Origin: Ophiostoma sp. CBS 140.51
Lineage: Eukaryota > Ascomycota > Sordariomycetes > Ophiostomatales > Ophiostomataceae
DNA: 64,000 bases
Reading direction: 5' to 3'
Assembly: GCA_029298735.1 (NCBI GenBank)
Contig: JANSLP010000043.1
Location: forward strand, 62,001 to 126,000
Part shown: piece by piece, positions 1 to 11,022 of the stretch
How positions within the stretch are numbered: position 1 is the stretch's first letter
Layout of the letters: each line of letters opens with the position of its first letter
Translations under genes and position numbers: made by a program
Notes under the pieces: model-generated
Seen by the model: only the letters and a program-made list of their open reading frames with translations
Told to the model about the DNA's origin: nothing
Database searches by the model: none

Positions 1-1082
1 TCCACTTGTTTTGTTCTCACTCTCTTTTTTGCAAAGGCCGAGACCTGGTAACCGGCCCCGTCCAACGGGTCTGTGTTACCTCTCGGCTCGCGCAAAGTCG
101 CTGTCTTTGTTGTGCACTCGTCCTCCTGTCGTCCTTGTGCCTTCTTGTGCTCTTTTTGTGTCTCTCGTGCATCGCTGCCCTTTCGTGCGGCAATCCTGTG
201 CTCAACAACGAAACGAAACGAACAAGCCACGGCCGCAACAGACGACAAGCAACAGACTACAGACAACGACTGCAAGAATTACGGCTCTCACAAAATCACT
301 ACGCCGCGCGGTCACCTCTCATTTTGTCACCCCGGTCTCTGACCTTCAACCTTCAACCTTTTTACCTTCTTTCGACCCACGACCCTTGTTCTCGCATGCC
401 ACTTGAGACATCCCAACCAACGGCCGTGCAGGACGTCGACACCCAACCGTTGATCACCAAACTGCTAGGGTTGTCGTCTTTCCCCCCCCCCCGCCAGCTC
501 TGCAGTTTTGTGCATTTTTCTGCCGTCTCTTGTGTCGGAAAAGGGGTTCTTGCAGCAAAACGGCGCCTCCCAGGTCAACCTCCAAGTCCTCCAGCTCCAG
601 TCTCCTCACAACGCATGCTGCAGGGCTACTTTAGTCTTGCCGGCGCCCCGTCGATCATTTCTGACCACGTTCTATTATTCTCTCTGGAAACAAGGGCCTC
701 TCTTGCTTTTTGTTCCCCTCCTACCCTGCCCTACACTACTACCTGCTTGATTGTTCGACTCGACGTCTCCTCCCCCCTCTCTTCTCCGTCGAGAGAGACC
801 TGCTATTTCTCTTCTTCTTCATCCCAAGACTTGTTTCGTCTGTGAGATTGTGCATTTGTGCATTTCGCACACTTCTTATCTGAGGGGCTGCTTTTCAATT
901 GTTGCTTCTTCACAAACAATATTACCCCAGTCACATTTGGGGACGCTTTATCACTCTCTCGTTTTGTGCGCCGCATGGCTAGTGTCTCGTCGAATTGAGA
1001 CGTCTTTGCCCGAAACGAGTAACACACCGTCGACTTTGCTTTCTGCGTTTTGCGTCGCTGGCCGGCGTCGTCAGTTCTTGCC
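1..1082 (+). other. Gene-free 5' leader/promoter of the PAS gene
   Basis: No convincing coding region is seen. The stretch is C/T-rich on the plus strand, the usual look of a long fungal promoter and 5' untranslated leader. A 279-codon open frame at 6-845 crosses it, but its product is low-complexity Ser/Leu/Pro without a recognisable domain, so it is read as a chance frame. The leader runs directly into the start codon at 1083. Confidence 0.5.
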
Positions 1083-2992
1083 ATGGAACAAACGTTTATG
1101 ACAATTCACAGTGAGTCCTTACCGCCCGTTCCGGACATTCCGGTGTTTCGGTATCTCTGATCAACGACGAGCTTTACTGACACGCCATCGCAACTGCAAA
1201 GACCTTGGCCCAGATGCCAATATCCTCTTTGCGTCCGAATCCATTGCGGACATTCTAGGTTACCAGCCGGCCGAGGTGCATGGCAAGTCATGTTTTGACT
1301 ACTTTCACCCGGAAGAAGTGCCATTTGCACGCTCCGTGCACAGCCGGGGCGTGCTCTTGGACAAGGCCGCCGTACTCCACTATGCCCGCATATTGTCCCG
1401 AGATGGCCGCTGGGTCGGATGCGAGTGCTGCTTCACCATCGTCCACGACGTCCTGGTGGCCTGCACAAGCATCTACCGGCGAAATGCAAAGAGCGAGAGT
1501 GAGTACTACCTGCTATCTTTCCACCCTGTATATTCAACGTCCACTAACACATCAAGGACGAGCCATTGAGGCGCCCCAAATCCGGCGCATCTTCTCCTGC
1601 TCACCTCGTGATCCACGGTACCACATGCTGGAACACTTGTCACCGAAATTCAAAATGCCGCCAATGGAGCGGGAACCGAGAGCCGCCCTCATATTAAACC
1701 GGTTCACACGAAACCTCACAGTCATGTTTGCAACCACGTCTATCGCCACGGTCCTGGGCTTACGACCACACGAAATCAAAAACAAAGGCTTCTACCGGTG
1801 CATCCAAGAGAGCTGCCTGTCTGACGCCATCGAATGCCTAGAGAGCGCCAAAGCCAACGACTCCATCGCCTATCTACGATTCTTCTTCCAGGATCCACGA
1901 GAGGACGACGAAATCGCCGACAGCATAGCCAACGACGACAATATCGACATCAACCCCGAAGACGAGGAAATGGCCGACGCTACAGCCACAGCAACCGACA
2001 CGGATATGGAAGAGGCCAGCACGATTAACATCAAACTTGAGGAGGAAGACGATGCACATGTTGCTTTACCAGCTGTTCCTCTCTCCTCTCAGGCAGCGCC
2101 ATCCAGAACACCGGCAAGACTTCCCTCGATCGAACTAGAAGCTGTGGTGTCCTGCACATCTGACGGCCTAGTTGTTATTCTCAGAAAAGCACGGCCTCCC
2201 ATCCCGCCAGCGCATCCTCCTTTGGTGGCATTCGACTACGGTGATGGGCTTTTCGCTGCACCATGGGGTCAACAACCCATCCGGCCGCACTTCCCTCACG
2301 AGTCTTTGTATACATTTCGGCCTCCACTACTCCCACAGTACATGCCCCTACGAGAGAATGTGAAGGATGCCGGCGGGCCACCGCTGGATGTTCTCATGGG
2401 CTCGATACGCGATGTGGCTGTCTTTGCCTGGGGGGTTGTGGGAATCAACCCGGCTATGGCCGCGTATGGTCGAGGTCTACCATCCGGTGAGGCACGGCCG
2501 GCACGGACAGGTTACCAGCAATCAAGACACGGTGCAACTGAAGAGACTGCATCTTCCACCACGGGCAAAGGAAAGGCCACCGAGATGTCAGCGGCAGCGA
2601 ATCGGCCACATCCTTACACAACCAGACGAGCGCCGACCAATGCCACCTACAACGCCCTCGATCCGGTTTTGAACAACACCACGAACAACTCTTGCGGATT
2701 TCAGTCTACGTGGTCGGGATCCACCAACGCCGGTTGGGGTGTTTCCAATCTCCCGGAATCTGCGGTACCTCAGATGAGCCGTGCTGAACTCGCCCGCAAC
2801 CATCAACAACTGGCCCAAAACTATGACCCGTCACTTTCTTCAAGCTCATCTCGGCCCAACCCGCCGTTCCGCCTTCCCTCTTTCTCCAGAGACGCCGGGT
2901 GCCAGCCGCCGGCATATGGATCACCGGTTGCGCAGACCCCACCGCCAAAGACGAGCGGCTCATCCCAGGACCACCATTATGGGTGGCATTGA
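1083..2992 (+). CDS. Two-PAS-domain protein of unknown function
   Basis: Model: join(1083..1110, 1202..1498, 1557..2992), 586 aa. Both introns have GTGAGT donors, and both junctions restore one frame (exon 1 is nine codons plus one base). The start MEQTFMTIHN is chosen because the spliced frame flows directly into the first PAS domain (about residues 8-105, with the ILGY, FDYFHPEE and GRWVGCECCFT segments). A second PAS-like segment lies at about 140-205 (MFATTSIATVLGLRP to SIAYLRFFFQDPRED). After an acidic stretch at about 210-245, the C-terminal half is Pro/Ser-rich and poorly ordered, with no GATA zinc finger or kinase. The family looks like the widespread Pezizomycotina PAS proteins related to the PAS modules of white-collar photoreceptors. 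No flavin-binding LOV cysteine motif was recognised, so sensing light is not claimed. A role as a signalling or transcription-associated PAS protein is inference. Confidence 0.85.
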
Positions 2993-3862
2993 GATGGCTC
3001 AGCCATATATAAGGCCGTGGGCCGTCTCGGTATTGATACCAACCTCGATATACCAACCTGTTTTCTTTGATTTCTCTCATCGCCCCAATGACTTCCCCTT
3101 CTCCATTTACTCCTTGTCGATTTACATATGTGCATTTTACGCCCTATTATAATTTTTTCCCATTTCCTTATTTCCCTAATTTCCTTTCCATTTATCTAGC
3201 TAGCCAACACCCACGCAGGTTTATGTAATTTTGGTCGAAACTACGACGGACAAAATCTCATGGGGGTGCATTTCTCAATCTTCAATCTCAAACACAGCAT
3301 AGCGACAGGACAAGATACCCACCTAGGCTCGGGCGTGAGCTCAGAGGCTTTTCTAGGTAGTTTTTTTCAATTGAATAATTTGGATCTATTTGAATATATA
3401 TGTGTGTTGTACGATCTCAATATTTACTTACCCGGCTGTTCTTTGAATTCTGCAGTACATAGTTTCATTACTCAGTTTAAAGCGTCGGCATAGCTGAGAT
3501 AATACAGTGGAAATAGCATATCAGCGAAATGTCGGTGCCTGCCATATATGTACAGCAAGGGCCCACCCTGCAATTGTGGATCCCAGGCGCGGACGCGGCA
3601 GGACCCAAAACGCACCTTCCTTCAGCCAATGAGGGTCGCCAGTACATAGCTGGCTATTAGAGCAAACGTGGAAACTGTGACCTCCTTAGGATGGGTTCAC
3701 CCTTTTCCATCATCTTTCGCAACCACGTCGTCACTTTGTCAGAACCACGCACCACCCGACCACGCCCTTTGCAAGCAAATACCCATACGATTCGGCAGAA
3801 ATTACACGGCCCGAACTAATACTTGCACCTCTTCTTTTCTCGACCAGACCGTGACGCGCGAG
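2993..3862. other. Intergenic: PAS gene 3' flank and Yip gene promoter
   Basis: About 870 bp without a supportable gene. The first half is A/T-rich with T runs, as in a 3' flank. The second half holds a CCAAT box and leads into the Yip gene start. Confidence 0.4.
3626..3630 (+). promoter_or_regulatory. CCAAT box upstream of the Yip-family gene
   Basis: CCAAT in the context TCAGCCAATGAGG, about 235 bp before the start codon at 3863. The spacing and context fit a binding site for the fungal CCAAT-binding complex. Occupancy is inference. Confidence 0.35.
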
Positions 3863-4887
3863 ATGGCGTCTGTCAACCGCAAAGACTACGGCCCGGCGCC
3901 GATAATTGACGACGACGACCTCATTGACCCGGATGATGGTGCGTGCCCCTTTCGTTCATTTGCTCTAATCATCTATTTCTAACGTAATATCTAGCCGACC
4001 TTGATGACCTTGACGACCCCTTGGCGCCCGAGGCGTCTTCCTCACGAGCTCCCTTGCGCGGCAACATCGGATCTTCATCGACAGCAGGCCCCAGCAGCGG
4101 CTCTGGCTCTGGATCTGGTGGCTTCGGCCGCTCCATTAGTGAAAACTACCTGACCTCCCGAATCCCCGGCGAAGACCGCTCCGCACCCACCAACACCATC
4201 GACGAGACCGTCTGGGCCACCCTACGCCGCGACCTGCTCGCCGTCTGGGCAAAGATGCGCGAGGTTTTATACCCGCGGTACCTCTTTGGTGGCTCCATGT
4301 TTGATGCCGACGGCAACGGCGGCAGCGGCGGTGGGGGTCTTCGCGGTGCGTACGCCACGCTGCGCAACGCAGGCCTCGCCGGTACGCGCGACGAGCTCGC
4401 TGGTCTGGCCGGCCGTGTCCTCGACCCGGAATCCCTGCTGCGCCAGAGCAACATGACCTCCGGCCTACGCGACTGGGACCTCTGGGGTCCTTTGGTGTTT
4501 TGTTTGCTGCTCAGCATGCTCCTCAGCTTCAACGCTCGCGAGAAGCAGCGCGAGCTTGTCTTCTCTGGTGTTTTTGCCATGGTCTGGATCGGCGAGGCCG
4601 TCGTCACGCTGCAGATCAAGCTGCTCGGTGGCAACATTTCTTTTGCGCAGAGCGTCTGCATCATTGGCTACACACTGTTCCCGCTCGTGCTGGCAGCTCT
4701 GCTGTCGGCGCTGCACCTGCCGACGGTGGCACGTATCCCTGTGTACCTGGTGCTTGTGGCATGGGCCATGGCGGCAGGTGTAAGCATTCTGGGCGGCAGC
4801 GGCGTGCTCAAGAACCGGGTGGGCATTGCAGTGTATCCGCTGTTTGTGTTTTACCTGGGCCTGGGCTGCCTGTGCTTCATCAGCTAG
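3863..4887 (+). CDS. Yip1-family Golgi membrane protein (Yip4/YIPF6 type)
   Basis: Model: join(3863..3938, 3995..4887), 322 aa. The donor GTGCGT and acceptor CTAG join GAT-G to CC-GAC and give an Asp-rich N-terminus starting MASVNRKDYGPAP. Residues 1-150 are cytosolic, with acidic then Ser/Gly-rich sequence. The segment DETVWATLRRDLLAVWAKMREVL followed by LRDWDLWGPLVFCLLLSMLL is the conserved entry to the Yip1 domain, and five hydrophobic segments follow up to the C-terminal CFIS. The DWDLWGP motif and overall order match the YIPF6/Yip4 branch rather than Yip1 itself. Known role of the family: Golgi and endosome membrane organisation with Ypt/Rab GTPases. Assignment to Yip4 rather than Yip5 is moderately sure. 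Confidence 0.88.
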
Positions 4888-6393
4888 GTGGAATGATGGA
4901 GGGGCAGTGGTGGTCAGAGGGTTAACAAAACGCTGAAAGCTGAAAGAGACGAAGTCTAGACTTGAGAGGGTGAGAGCGGAAGAGCTACCAGACCGTGTGT
5001 TTTATTTTACTTTTATTTTTCGTTCTTTTCACGCGGCTATATCTTTGGTAATTGGGCAAACTGGTTCAGGGTTATCTTTTATACGTGCGCTGTCTTTTTT
5101 CTTGTACGATGTTCCAGCAGAGTAGAGAAGCAAACCTGATTCTTTGAACAGATTTATATGATATTCTTCCAGCAGCTTTAAGTGTAATATTGGCGTATTC
5201 AAATGAGCAAATAATACGCCGTGACAAAAGTTATGTGCATATATCGGCCCAGTCAACGACAGCCAACCAATTGACAGCAAAACGTCAAATTGGCCAGGCC
5301 TTGTCCTGCCAGCGCATCGCCACCCAGAAAGTGCCCAAATGTCACTCCCAAATAAACCAAATTGGCCCAGAAAACTAGTCAAATTTTCCGTCTGTATTTT
5401 TGTCCTTTCGTCTAATGTTGTCTTCTAGTAGTTCGTATGTCCCCTTGGTCGCACTTTCCTCGCTGGTCCAGGCGGCCGTCAATGGCTCTTTCTCAGCCCT
5501 TTCAGCTTGCCTCTTGCCCTGTGCTGGCGCACCTGCCCCACTATAGCGACGCTGCCCCTGCAAAAGCCAATCCCGCACTAGCCACTGAGCAACCACCAAA
5601 AAAGAAGGAGCAGCCAGGCCGCCCCTCCTCCCATCCTCGCCAGTTTCGCTGTTTGTTGGTGTTTGTGTGTTGGTCCTTCCTTCCCAAACCTCTGGCAACC
5701 GCAAAACCAGAACCAGAAACCCCCATCCGATCAAATTTCCCCTTCCTGCATTTTTTGTCGACCTCCTTCCTCATATATTCTCATATCTCCAAACTCCGTT
5801 GCATATATTGGCATCGAGTCGTCAATATTCTCTTCCCCTATTTTCGACTCCTCCTCTCACCAGCACACACCTTGCGCCCTTCTCCCCCACCCCGATTCCT
5901 CTCCTCGTGCAGCCCTGCAGCCCAGCAGCCCTTTCCTTTGTTTTCCCGCCTCGGCTACGTATCTCTGGGAACAGCCGCCTTGCGCTTCTTTGAAAGGGCC
6001 CAAACCCCCGCGACCTTTTTAAACTCTTTTTTAATCTATACCACACAAAAAGAAGTAGGTCCCGGCCTTAACTTCTACACACCTGCCTGCATATACCGTC
6101 TGCAAAGTGTTTGCATACACAGTACACGCAGAGCCTCGACGACCAAACGGCACTTGCGACCGCCCAACTGTGACAGCACCAAATCCAAGCGCCTGTGCTT
6201 TTGATTTCGACCCACTTGCTCCTCTCGGCAACCGACACACACCGTTAAACGGGCCTTTGCAAAAAACGACAATTCGAACAGGAACAAAGAACAGACGACT
6301 TCACTTCCGAAAACAGGACACGGCGAGATCACGTACCTACAGAGCAATTCCAACCCTACGACTCACCCATCCTCTCCCACACCCCGCCACATA
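4888..6393. other. Intergenic with long pyrimidine-rich leader
   Basis: About 1.5 kb without a supportable gene. From about 5440 on it is strongly C/T-rich on the plus strand, like the leader of the Yrb2-type gene. Several ATTGG/CCAAT-like words (about 5256-5275, 5287 and 5350) lie upstream of this. Confidence 0.4.
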
Positions 6394-8267
6394 ATGACAG
6401 ACACCGATCCGGCGTCCGCAGTGCCCTCCAGCGCCGGATCTCCTAAAGAAGATGCCGCGACCAAGTCGGCACGGGAAGAGCTGAAGCACACGGCAATTTC
6501 AGAGAAGACGGACGACAAGAGCACGGACAACAAAGATAAGGGTGAGGACAGCAACTCACGGCGAGCAGTCACGCCCGACAAGCACGACGCCCTTAAGGAG
6601 CAGGTGTCGTCGCCCAAGAAGAAGCGCGCCCACGACGAGCTCGACCACGACGACGACGACGAGTCCACCGAGGGCAAGAAGAAGAAGGAGGACGCGGCGA
6701 GCAGCAAAGACGATGACGCTGAAACTAAGAAGACTGCGACGTCTGGTACTGCTGCTCTCGACGCTCCCAATGGCGGTGCTTCACGCGCAGACGAGCCCGA
6801 GAAGAAGCGACTGCGCGACGAGGAGGTAAGAAAAGCCCTCTCACCATACGGTCATTTGTGACAATCTCCTTACTAACGCTCTCTCTCTCCTGTAGGCTTC
6901 CAACGACACATCCAAGGACGACAGGCCTGCCGCAACAGCAGCTGATGCCCCCTCCGCCTTTGCCTCGTCCGGCTTCGCCAAATTGACCAGCACCGCCTCG
7001 CCATTCGGCAACCTTGCAGGAGGCGCGTCCGGTAAGCCCTCTCTGTTCGGCTCGTCTTCGGGCTCGGCCTCACCCTTTGGCGCCCTTGGCGGCGCATCTG
7101 CCGCCCCTGCCTCCACGACCACCTCCAACTCGACAACAAAGCCTGCTGCGCCATCATTGGCCTCTCCTCCTACATTAAGCTTCGGCAACAGCGGGTCTGC
7201 ATCTCCATTTGCCAGTGTGCCCTCTTCGACGGGTGGTAGTACTTTTGGCAGCGCATTCGGCGGTGCTGCAGCAACTGGTTCTGGGACTACGAGCAGCTTC
7301 GGCGGTGGCTTTGGCAGCGGTCTCGGCAGTGGGTTTGGAGGCAGTGCTTCGGCAGCCGGTGGTGCTAGAAGCGCCTTTGGTGCCGCTCTCTCTGGCGCTG
7401 GCGGTGGCCTCACCAGCTTTGCCAAACCCGGCGCTGCGTTTAAAAGCGACAAGCCGGCACGGCCATTCGGTGCACCCGAGAGCGACGACGCCGAGGAGAG
7501 CGACGACGAGGACTCTGCAGCAGAAGAGGACGAGAATGGCGATGAGGACAAGGAGGACGGCGGTGACGGTGAGGGCGGCGATGGTGCTGAGGACCAGCCG
7601 GCCAAGAGTACTGGCGTTGATGGCGACAAGAAGAAGCAGAAGTTGCAACGAGTGGCTGTCGACGACGGCGAGGCGGGCGAGGCCACATTATTACAGGTCC
7701 GCGCACGCATGTACTACCTCGACAAGGACCTAGGCGGCTGGAAGGAACGCGGCGCTGGTATGCTCAAGATCAACGTGCCCGAGCACTGCGTCGAGTTTGA
7801 CCGCGACGGCAGCGTTATCCCCGCCTCCTTTGATGCGTCGACGCTCGGCGAGGAGGAGGAGTCGGCTGAGGCCGACGAAGAGGCTGCAGCCGGCAGCGGT
7901 GCCGAGGATTCTAATGACAAGCCACGGACAGGCGCGGCCGCACACCCGCGACGCACAGTCGTCCGGCTGATTATGCGGCAGGACTCGACGCACCGCGTCA
8001 TCCTCAACACGGCCGTGCTGCCGTCGACAGAGTTCAAGGAGCGGCAGACGCTCAAGGCGACGACGGTCCTGTTCACGGCCTTTGAGGGCGCCGAGGCGAA
8101 GCCCGTCAGCATGCAAGCCAAGGTGAGTTCTCTACGTCCATCTTTGTACGAGATAGGAATATTGCCGCGCACAAAAGGTTACTAACACGTTACAGATGAG
8201 CATCCCCAACGCCAAGGCACTGATCGCTGCCCTGGAGGGTATCCAGAAGGAGCTGCGTGGTGACTGA
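6394..8267 (+). CDS. yrb2: Ran-binding FG protein, Yrb2/RanBP3-like
   Basis: Model: join(6394..6825, 6896..8122, 8196..8267), 576 aa. Both introns lie between codons, with canonical donors and TACTAAC/ACTAAC branch points. Residues 1-145 are charged, with basic PKKKR and KKKK clusters that look like nuclear localisation signals. Residues about 150-330 are Gly/Ser/Ala/Phe-rich with repeated PFG, FG and LFG words, as in FG nucleoporins. An acidic block lies at about 340-380. The Ran-binding domain (RanBD1) spans about 389-570; visible parts are ATLLQVRARMYYLD, GWKERGAGMLKINV and RRTVVRLIMRQDSTHRVILN, with an acidic Ala/Glu insertion in the middle. The C-terminus AKALIAALEGIQKEL closes the domain in exon 3. 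Known role of Yrb2/Hba1/RanBP3: cofactor for Crm1 nuclear export. Nup2 is the alternative, but the length and single FG block fit Yrb2 better. Confidence 0.87.
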
Positions 8268-9389
8268 GGAGTCTCCGTTGTCTTGGCATAATCCACTGCA
8301 CTGCGCCTGGCAGAAAAGTCGGCCGTACGTCGCATTATGGTGGACATAATGATGGCCGACAACGTCACCGCTGCCTCATTCTCCTTCCCTCTTTTCCTTT
8401 GTTACTGCTTCTTGCTATTTTTGTTTTGTGTGCCCTGGAAGGCCACACTCGGGATTCTTATTATAAAAAATGGGGGACAGAGACGGTGGCAGCCTGAGGG
8501 GTAAAGAAAGGCAAACGTGTCGACAGGTGTCTGGGAAAAGGTGAGGTAGATCCAATTGGGAAGGGGAGTTTTTTGAGATGCGTATATCTGTCATTTGTCG
8601 TTTCCATTGTCATTTTCATTTGCTTTTCATTTCTCGTTTTCATTACCATGTTCTATTTCAACTTCTCTGGCCGAAGAGTGAGGTGAGAGTGTAAGATCGA
8701 GTTGTCGTTTAAAACAGATCCCATTTTCAGATTTAAATAAAATTAAAATAATTCAATTTGAGAAAGCAAAATATCACGAAAATACAATAAAAATGCCATC
8801 GTTTCAAAAGGCGAATAAAATGCGACCCAATATAAAGACAAAAGTTGGCAGCCCCTTTCCAATTTATACATGTCCATATTTATTGAATCATGTTGCATCA
8901 TGAACGATCATCGTCAATCATACCTGGGCATCAAAACAGTGTCACGTGAGTGCGTGACGGACATTTCGTCCATCTCACCACAAAGAAACCGCCCACCTGC
9001 CGCTTGAGGCAGCCTGTCGCCTGGCTCTAGCCCCGCCCAGAATGGCAGCCGCCAACGCCCCAGAATTTACTCCAATGTCTGACGTAGGAGGTAGGAAGGA
9101 ACGGATAGTCCCATACGTCGTAGCCAGGCTTTCCAGGGAAGGTGCACTCGAGTGTATCACCAAACTCCTTGGAGATCCCTTTGTCAACCCGGTCATTTTC
9201 CTGGTCATCATTCCTTCTTGGCACAGCCCACGAGTCCACACTGTCGCCGCGAGTCGCCTTTTTCGTCCCGTTTTCTCACCTCTCGCTTCCTTGCGTCTCT
9301 TACTCCGGGGCACTTGATCAACATTGCTATTGCATTTCCGGGACATCGCATCTTTCGCCCGGCCGCTCCTTCCTTCCTTTAAAGGAACA
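8268..9389. other. Intergenic: AT-rich 3' flank, then HIT gene promoter
   Basis: About 1.1 kb without a supportable gene. 8700-8900 is distinctly A/T-rich. A CACGTG box lies at 8943, after which C/T-rich leader sequence runs to the HIT-protein start. Confidence 0.4.
8941..8948 (+). promoter_or_regulatory. GTCACGTG (Cbf1-type E-box)
   Basis: The word GTCACGTG followed by A matches the Cbf1/bHLH consensus RTCACRTG. It lies about 440 bp before the HIT-protein start at 9390. The same word occurs twice in the La/uS4m promoter. Confidence 0.35.
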
Positions 9390-10292
9390 ATGAACCGCAC
9401 CTGCCTTCATCTGGCCATATACCCTTCTTCCACATTGACCCTTACAGACACCACCACAACCATAACCACCACCGCATCCACAGCTACCGCCATTGGCCGC
9501 TCAATTGCAACTGCATTGCTCCCGGCTCGTACATATTGCACCTTCCGCGCATTCTCCCTTAACACCGCACAACGTCGAGCTACACAGCAGCTCACGTCTC
9601 GGCCCTTTGCACCTACAACATCGTTCACATCTTCGCCAACCACAACATCCCTCCGCAACATGTCGTCCACAACAGCACCGCCGGAGAAGATCTTCTTTGG
9701 ACCCTTTGACGTCTCGACGCAGGTCTTTTACTCGACCAAGCACTCCTTTGCTCTTGTCAACATTAAGCCCCTCATGCCGGGCCATGTCCTCGTCTGTCCA
9801 AAGAAGGCCTACCGCCGCTTGACCGACATGGGCGCCGACGAGGTGCTGGACCTCTTTGCGTCCGTCCAGGTCGTCCAGCGTATGCTGGCCGCTTACTACT
9901 TTGGCGAGGTGACGGCGCGTGAGGACGACGCCAACGACTGCTACAAGGGCAGCTTCAACATTGCCATCCAGGACGGGCCCGAGGCTGGCCAGACGGTGCC
10001 TCATGTGCACGTCCACATCTTGCCGCGGATCCGGGGCGCGACGGCCAAGAGCGCGCTGACAGAGGCGGACGAGCTGTACGAGAAGATGGCCGAGGAGCCC
10101 GGCAATGTGGGCGGTCAGCAGTGGGATGCTGCGCTGGCGGCGGCACACACGTCCCAGTTTGGCGACCGGCCACAGCCCGGTGGCAAGTTCCCCAAGATTG
10201 AGGACAGCACGCGCGAGCCACGCACGATGGTGGAGATGGAGGCCGAGACGGCCGCGTTTCGCGAGACAATCAACAAGGTGCTGGGCAAGTGA
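9390..10292 (+). CDS. HNT2: FHIT/Hnt2-type dinucleoside triphosphate hydrolase
   Basis: Intronless frame, 300 aa from 9390 or 210 aa from the internal ATG at 9660 (MSSTTAPPEKIFFGPFDV). The HIT domain starts at about residue 95 and carries SFALVNIKPLMPGHVLVCPK and the catalytic histidine triad in GQTVPHVHVHILPR. The family hydrolyses Ap3A-type dinucleotides to AMP plus ADP through a nucleotidyl-histidine intermediate. The usual fungal protein corresponds to the short form. The first 90 residues of the long form are rich in Thr/Ser/Ala with scattered Arg and only one acidic residue (Asp20), which resembles a mitochondrial presequence. Two start codons could therefore give mitochondrial and cytosolic forms (inference). 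An Ala/Glu-rich insertion sits between the triad and the C-terminus. Confidence 0.9.
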   Translation: MNRTCLHLAIYPSSTLTLTDTTTTITTTASTATAIGRSIATALLPARTYCTFRAFSLNTAQRRATQQLTSRPFAPTTSFTSSPTTTSLRNMSSTTAPPEKIFFGPFDVSTQVFYSTKHSFALVNIKPLMPGHVLVCPKKAYRRLTDMGADEVLDLFASVQVVQRMLAAYYFGEVTAREDDANDCYKGSFNIAIQDGPEAGQTVPHVHVHILPRIRGATAKSALTEADELYEKMAEEPGNVGGQQWDAALAAAHTSQFGDRPQPGGKFPKIEDSTREPRTMVEMEAETAAFRETINKVLGK

Positions 10293-10668
10293 CTTGGTCC
10301 GGGCCCGAAGCTGTAGCTGGTCTCTGCTGGTGTTTGAAAGCGAACACAGATCAGTAGAACGCGATACTTTCTTAACGCTATATATAGATCGTCATATAAT
10401 ACAAACATTTCCATCAGTTCATATCCATTGCAGCCAGGTATAAGAAAGCAATAACAATCTCAACCAGTAATCCAAAAAAGCCGCCCACTTTTCCGCTTTC
10501 CAAAACAGAACTCTTGTATAAACTCTAGACCCCGCCGTGCCCCCGAGCGGACGTGGATGTAAAAAGTATGACAATATATAAACCAAAAAGGATAAGCTCT
10601 AAACAAATAACATGGCAACACGCATAATATCTTCAATTATATGATCTCGTAACGCTGCGCATAATCAA
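10293..10668. other. Convergent 3' flanks
   Basis: About 376 bp between the ends of the HIT gene (plus) and the nit-4-like gene (minus). It is A/T-rich with ATATAT words, as expected for two facing 3' ends. Nothing else is seen. Confidence 0.4.
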
Positions 10669-10896
10669 CTAGACGGGACCAAGATCGTCGAGGTTGTCGC
10701 CTGTCGTGGCTAGGTCGTCAAATGACATGTCGACATCGGAGCCGTGGGCACTCCGGAACAAGAAGAAGCTGCTGTCCGAGATGGGCGTGCTGTTGTTATC
10801 TGTGCTTGTCGGGGTGTGGTGGCTTGATCGTGGGATTTGTCGTTGCGGGTGGGGCTGCTGTTCCCGGTCTTGTTGTGGTTGTTGTTGTTGTTGTGG

Positions 10897-10942
<46 letters not shown>

Positions 10943-10986
10943 GGTTGTTGTTGTTGTGGTTGTTGTTGTTGTGGTTGTTGTTGTTG

Positions 10987-11022
<36 letters not shown>

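Noticed and set aside
6..845. 279-codon frame at the left edge
   Set aside because: Low-complexity Ser/Leu/Pro/Cys product in a pyrimidine-rich leader, with no domain and overlapping frames of similar quality.
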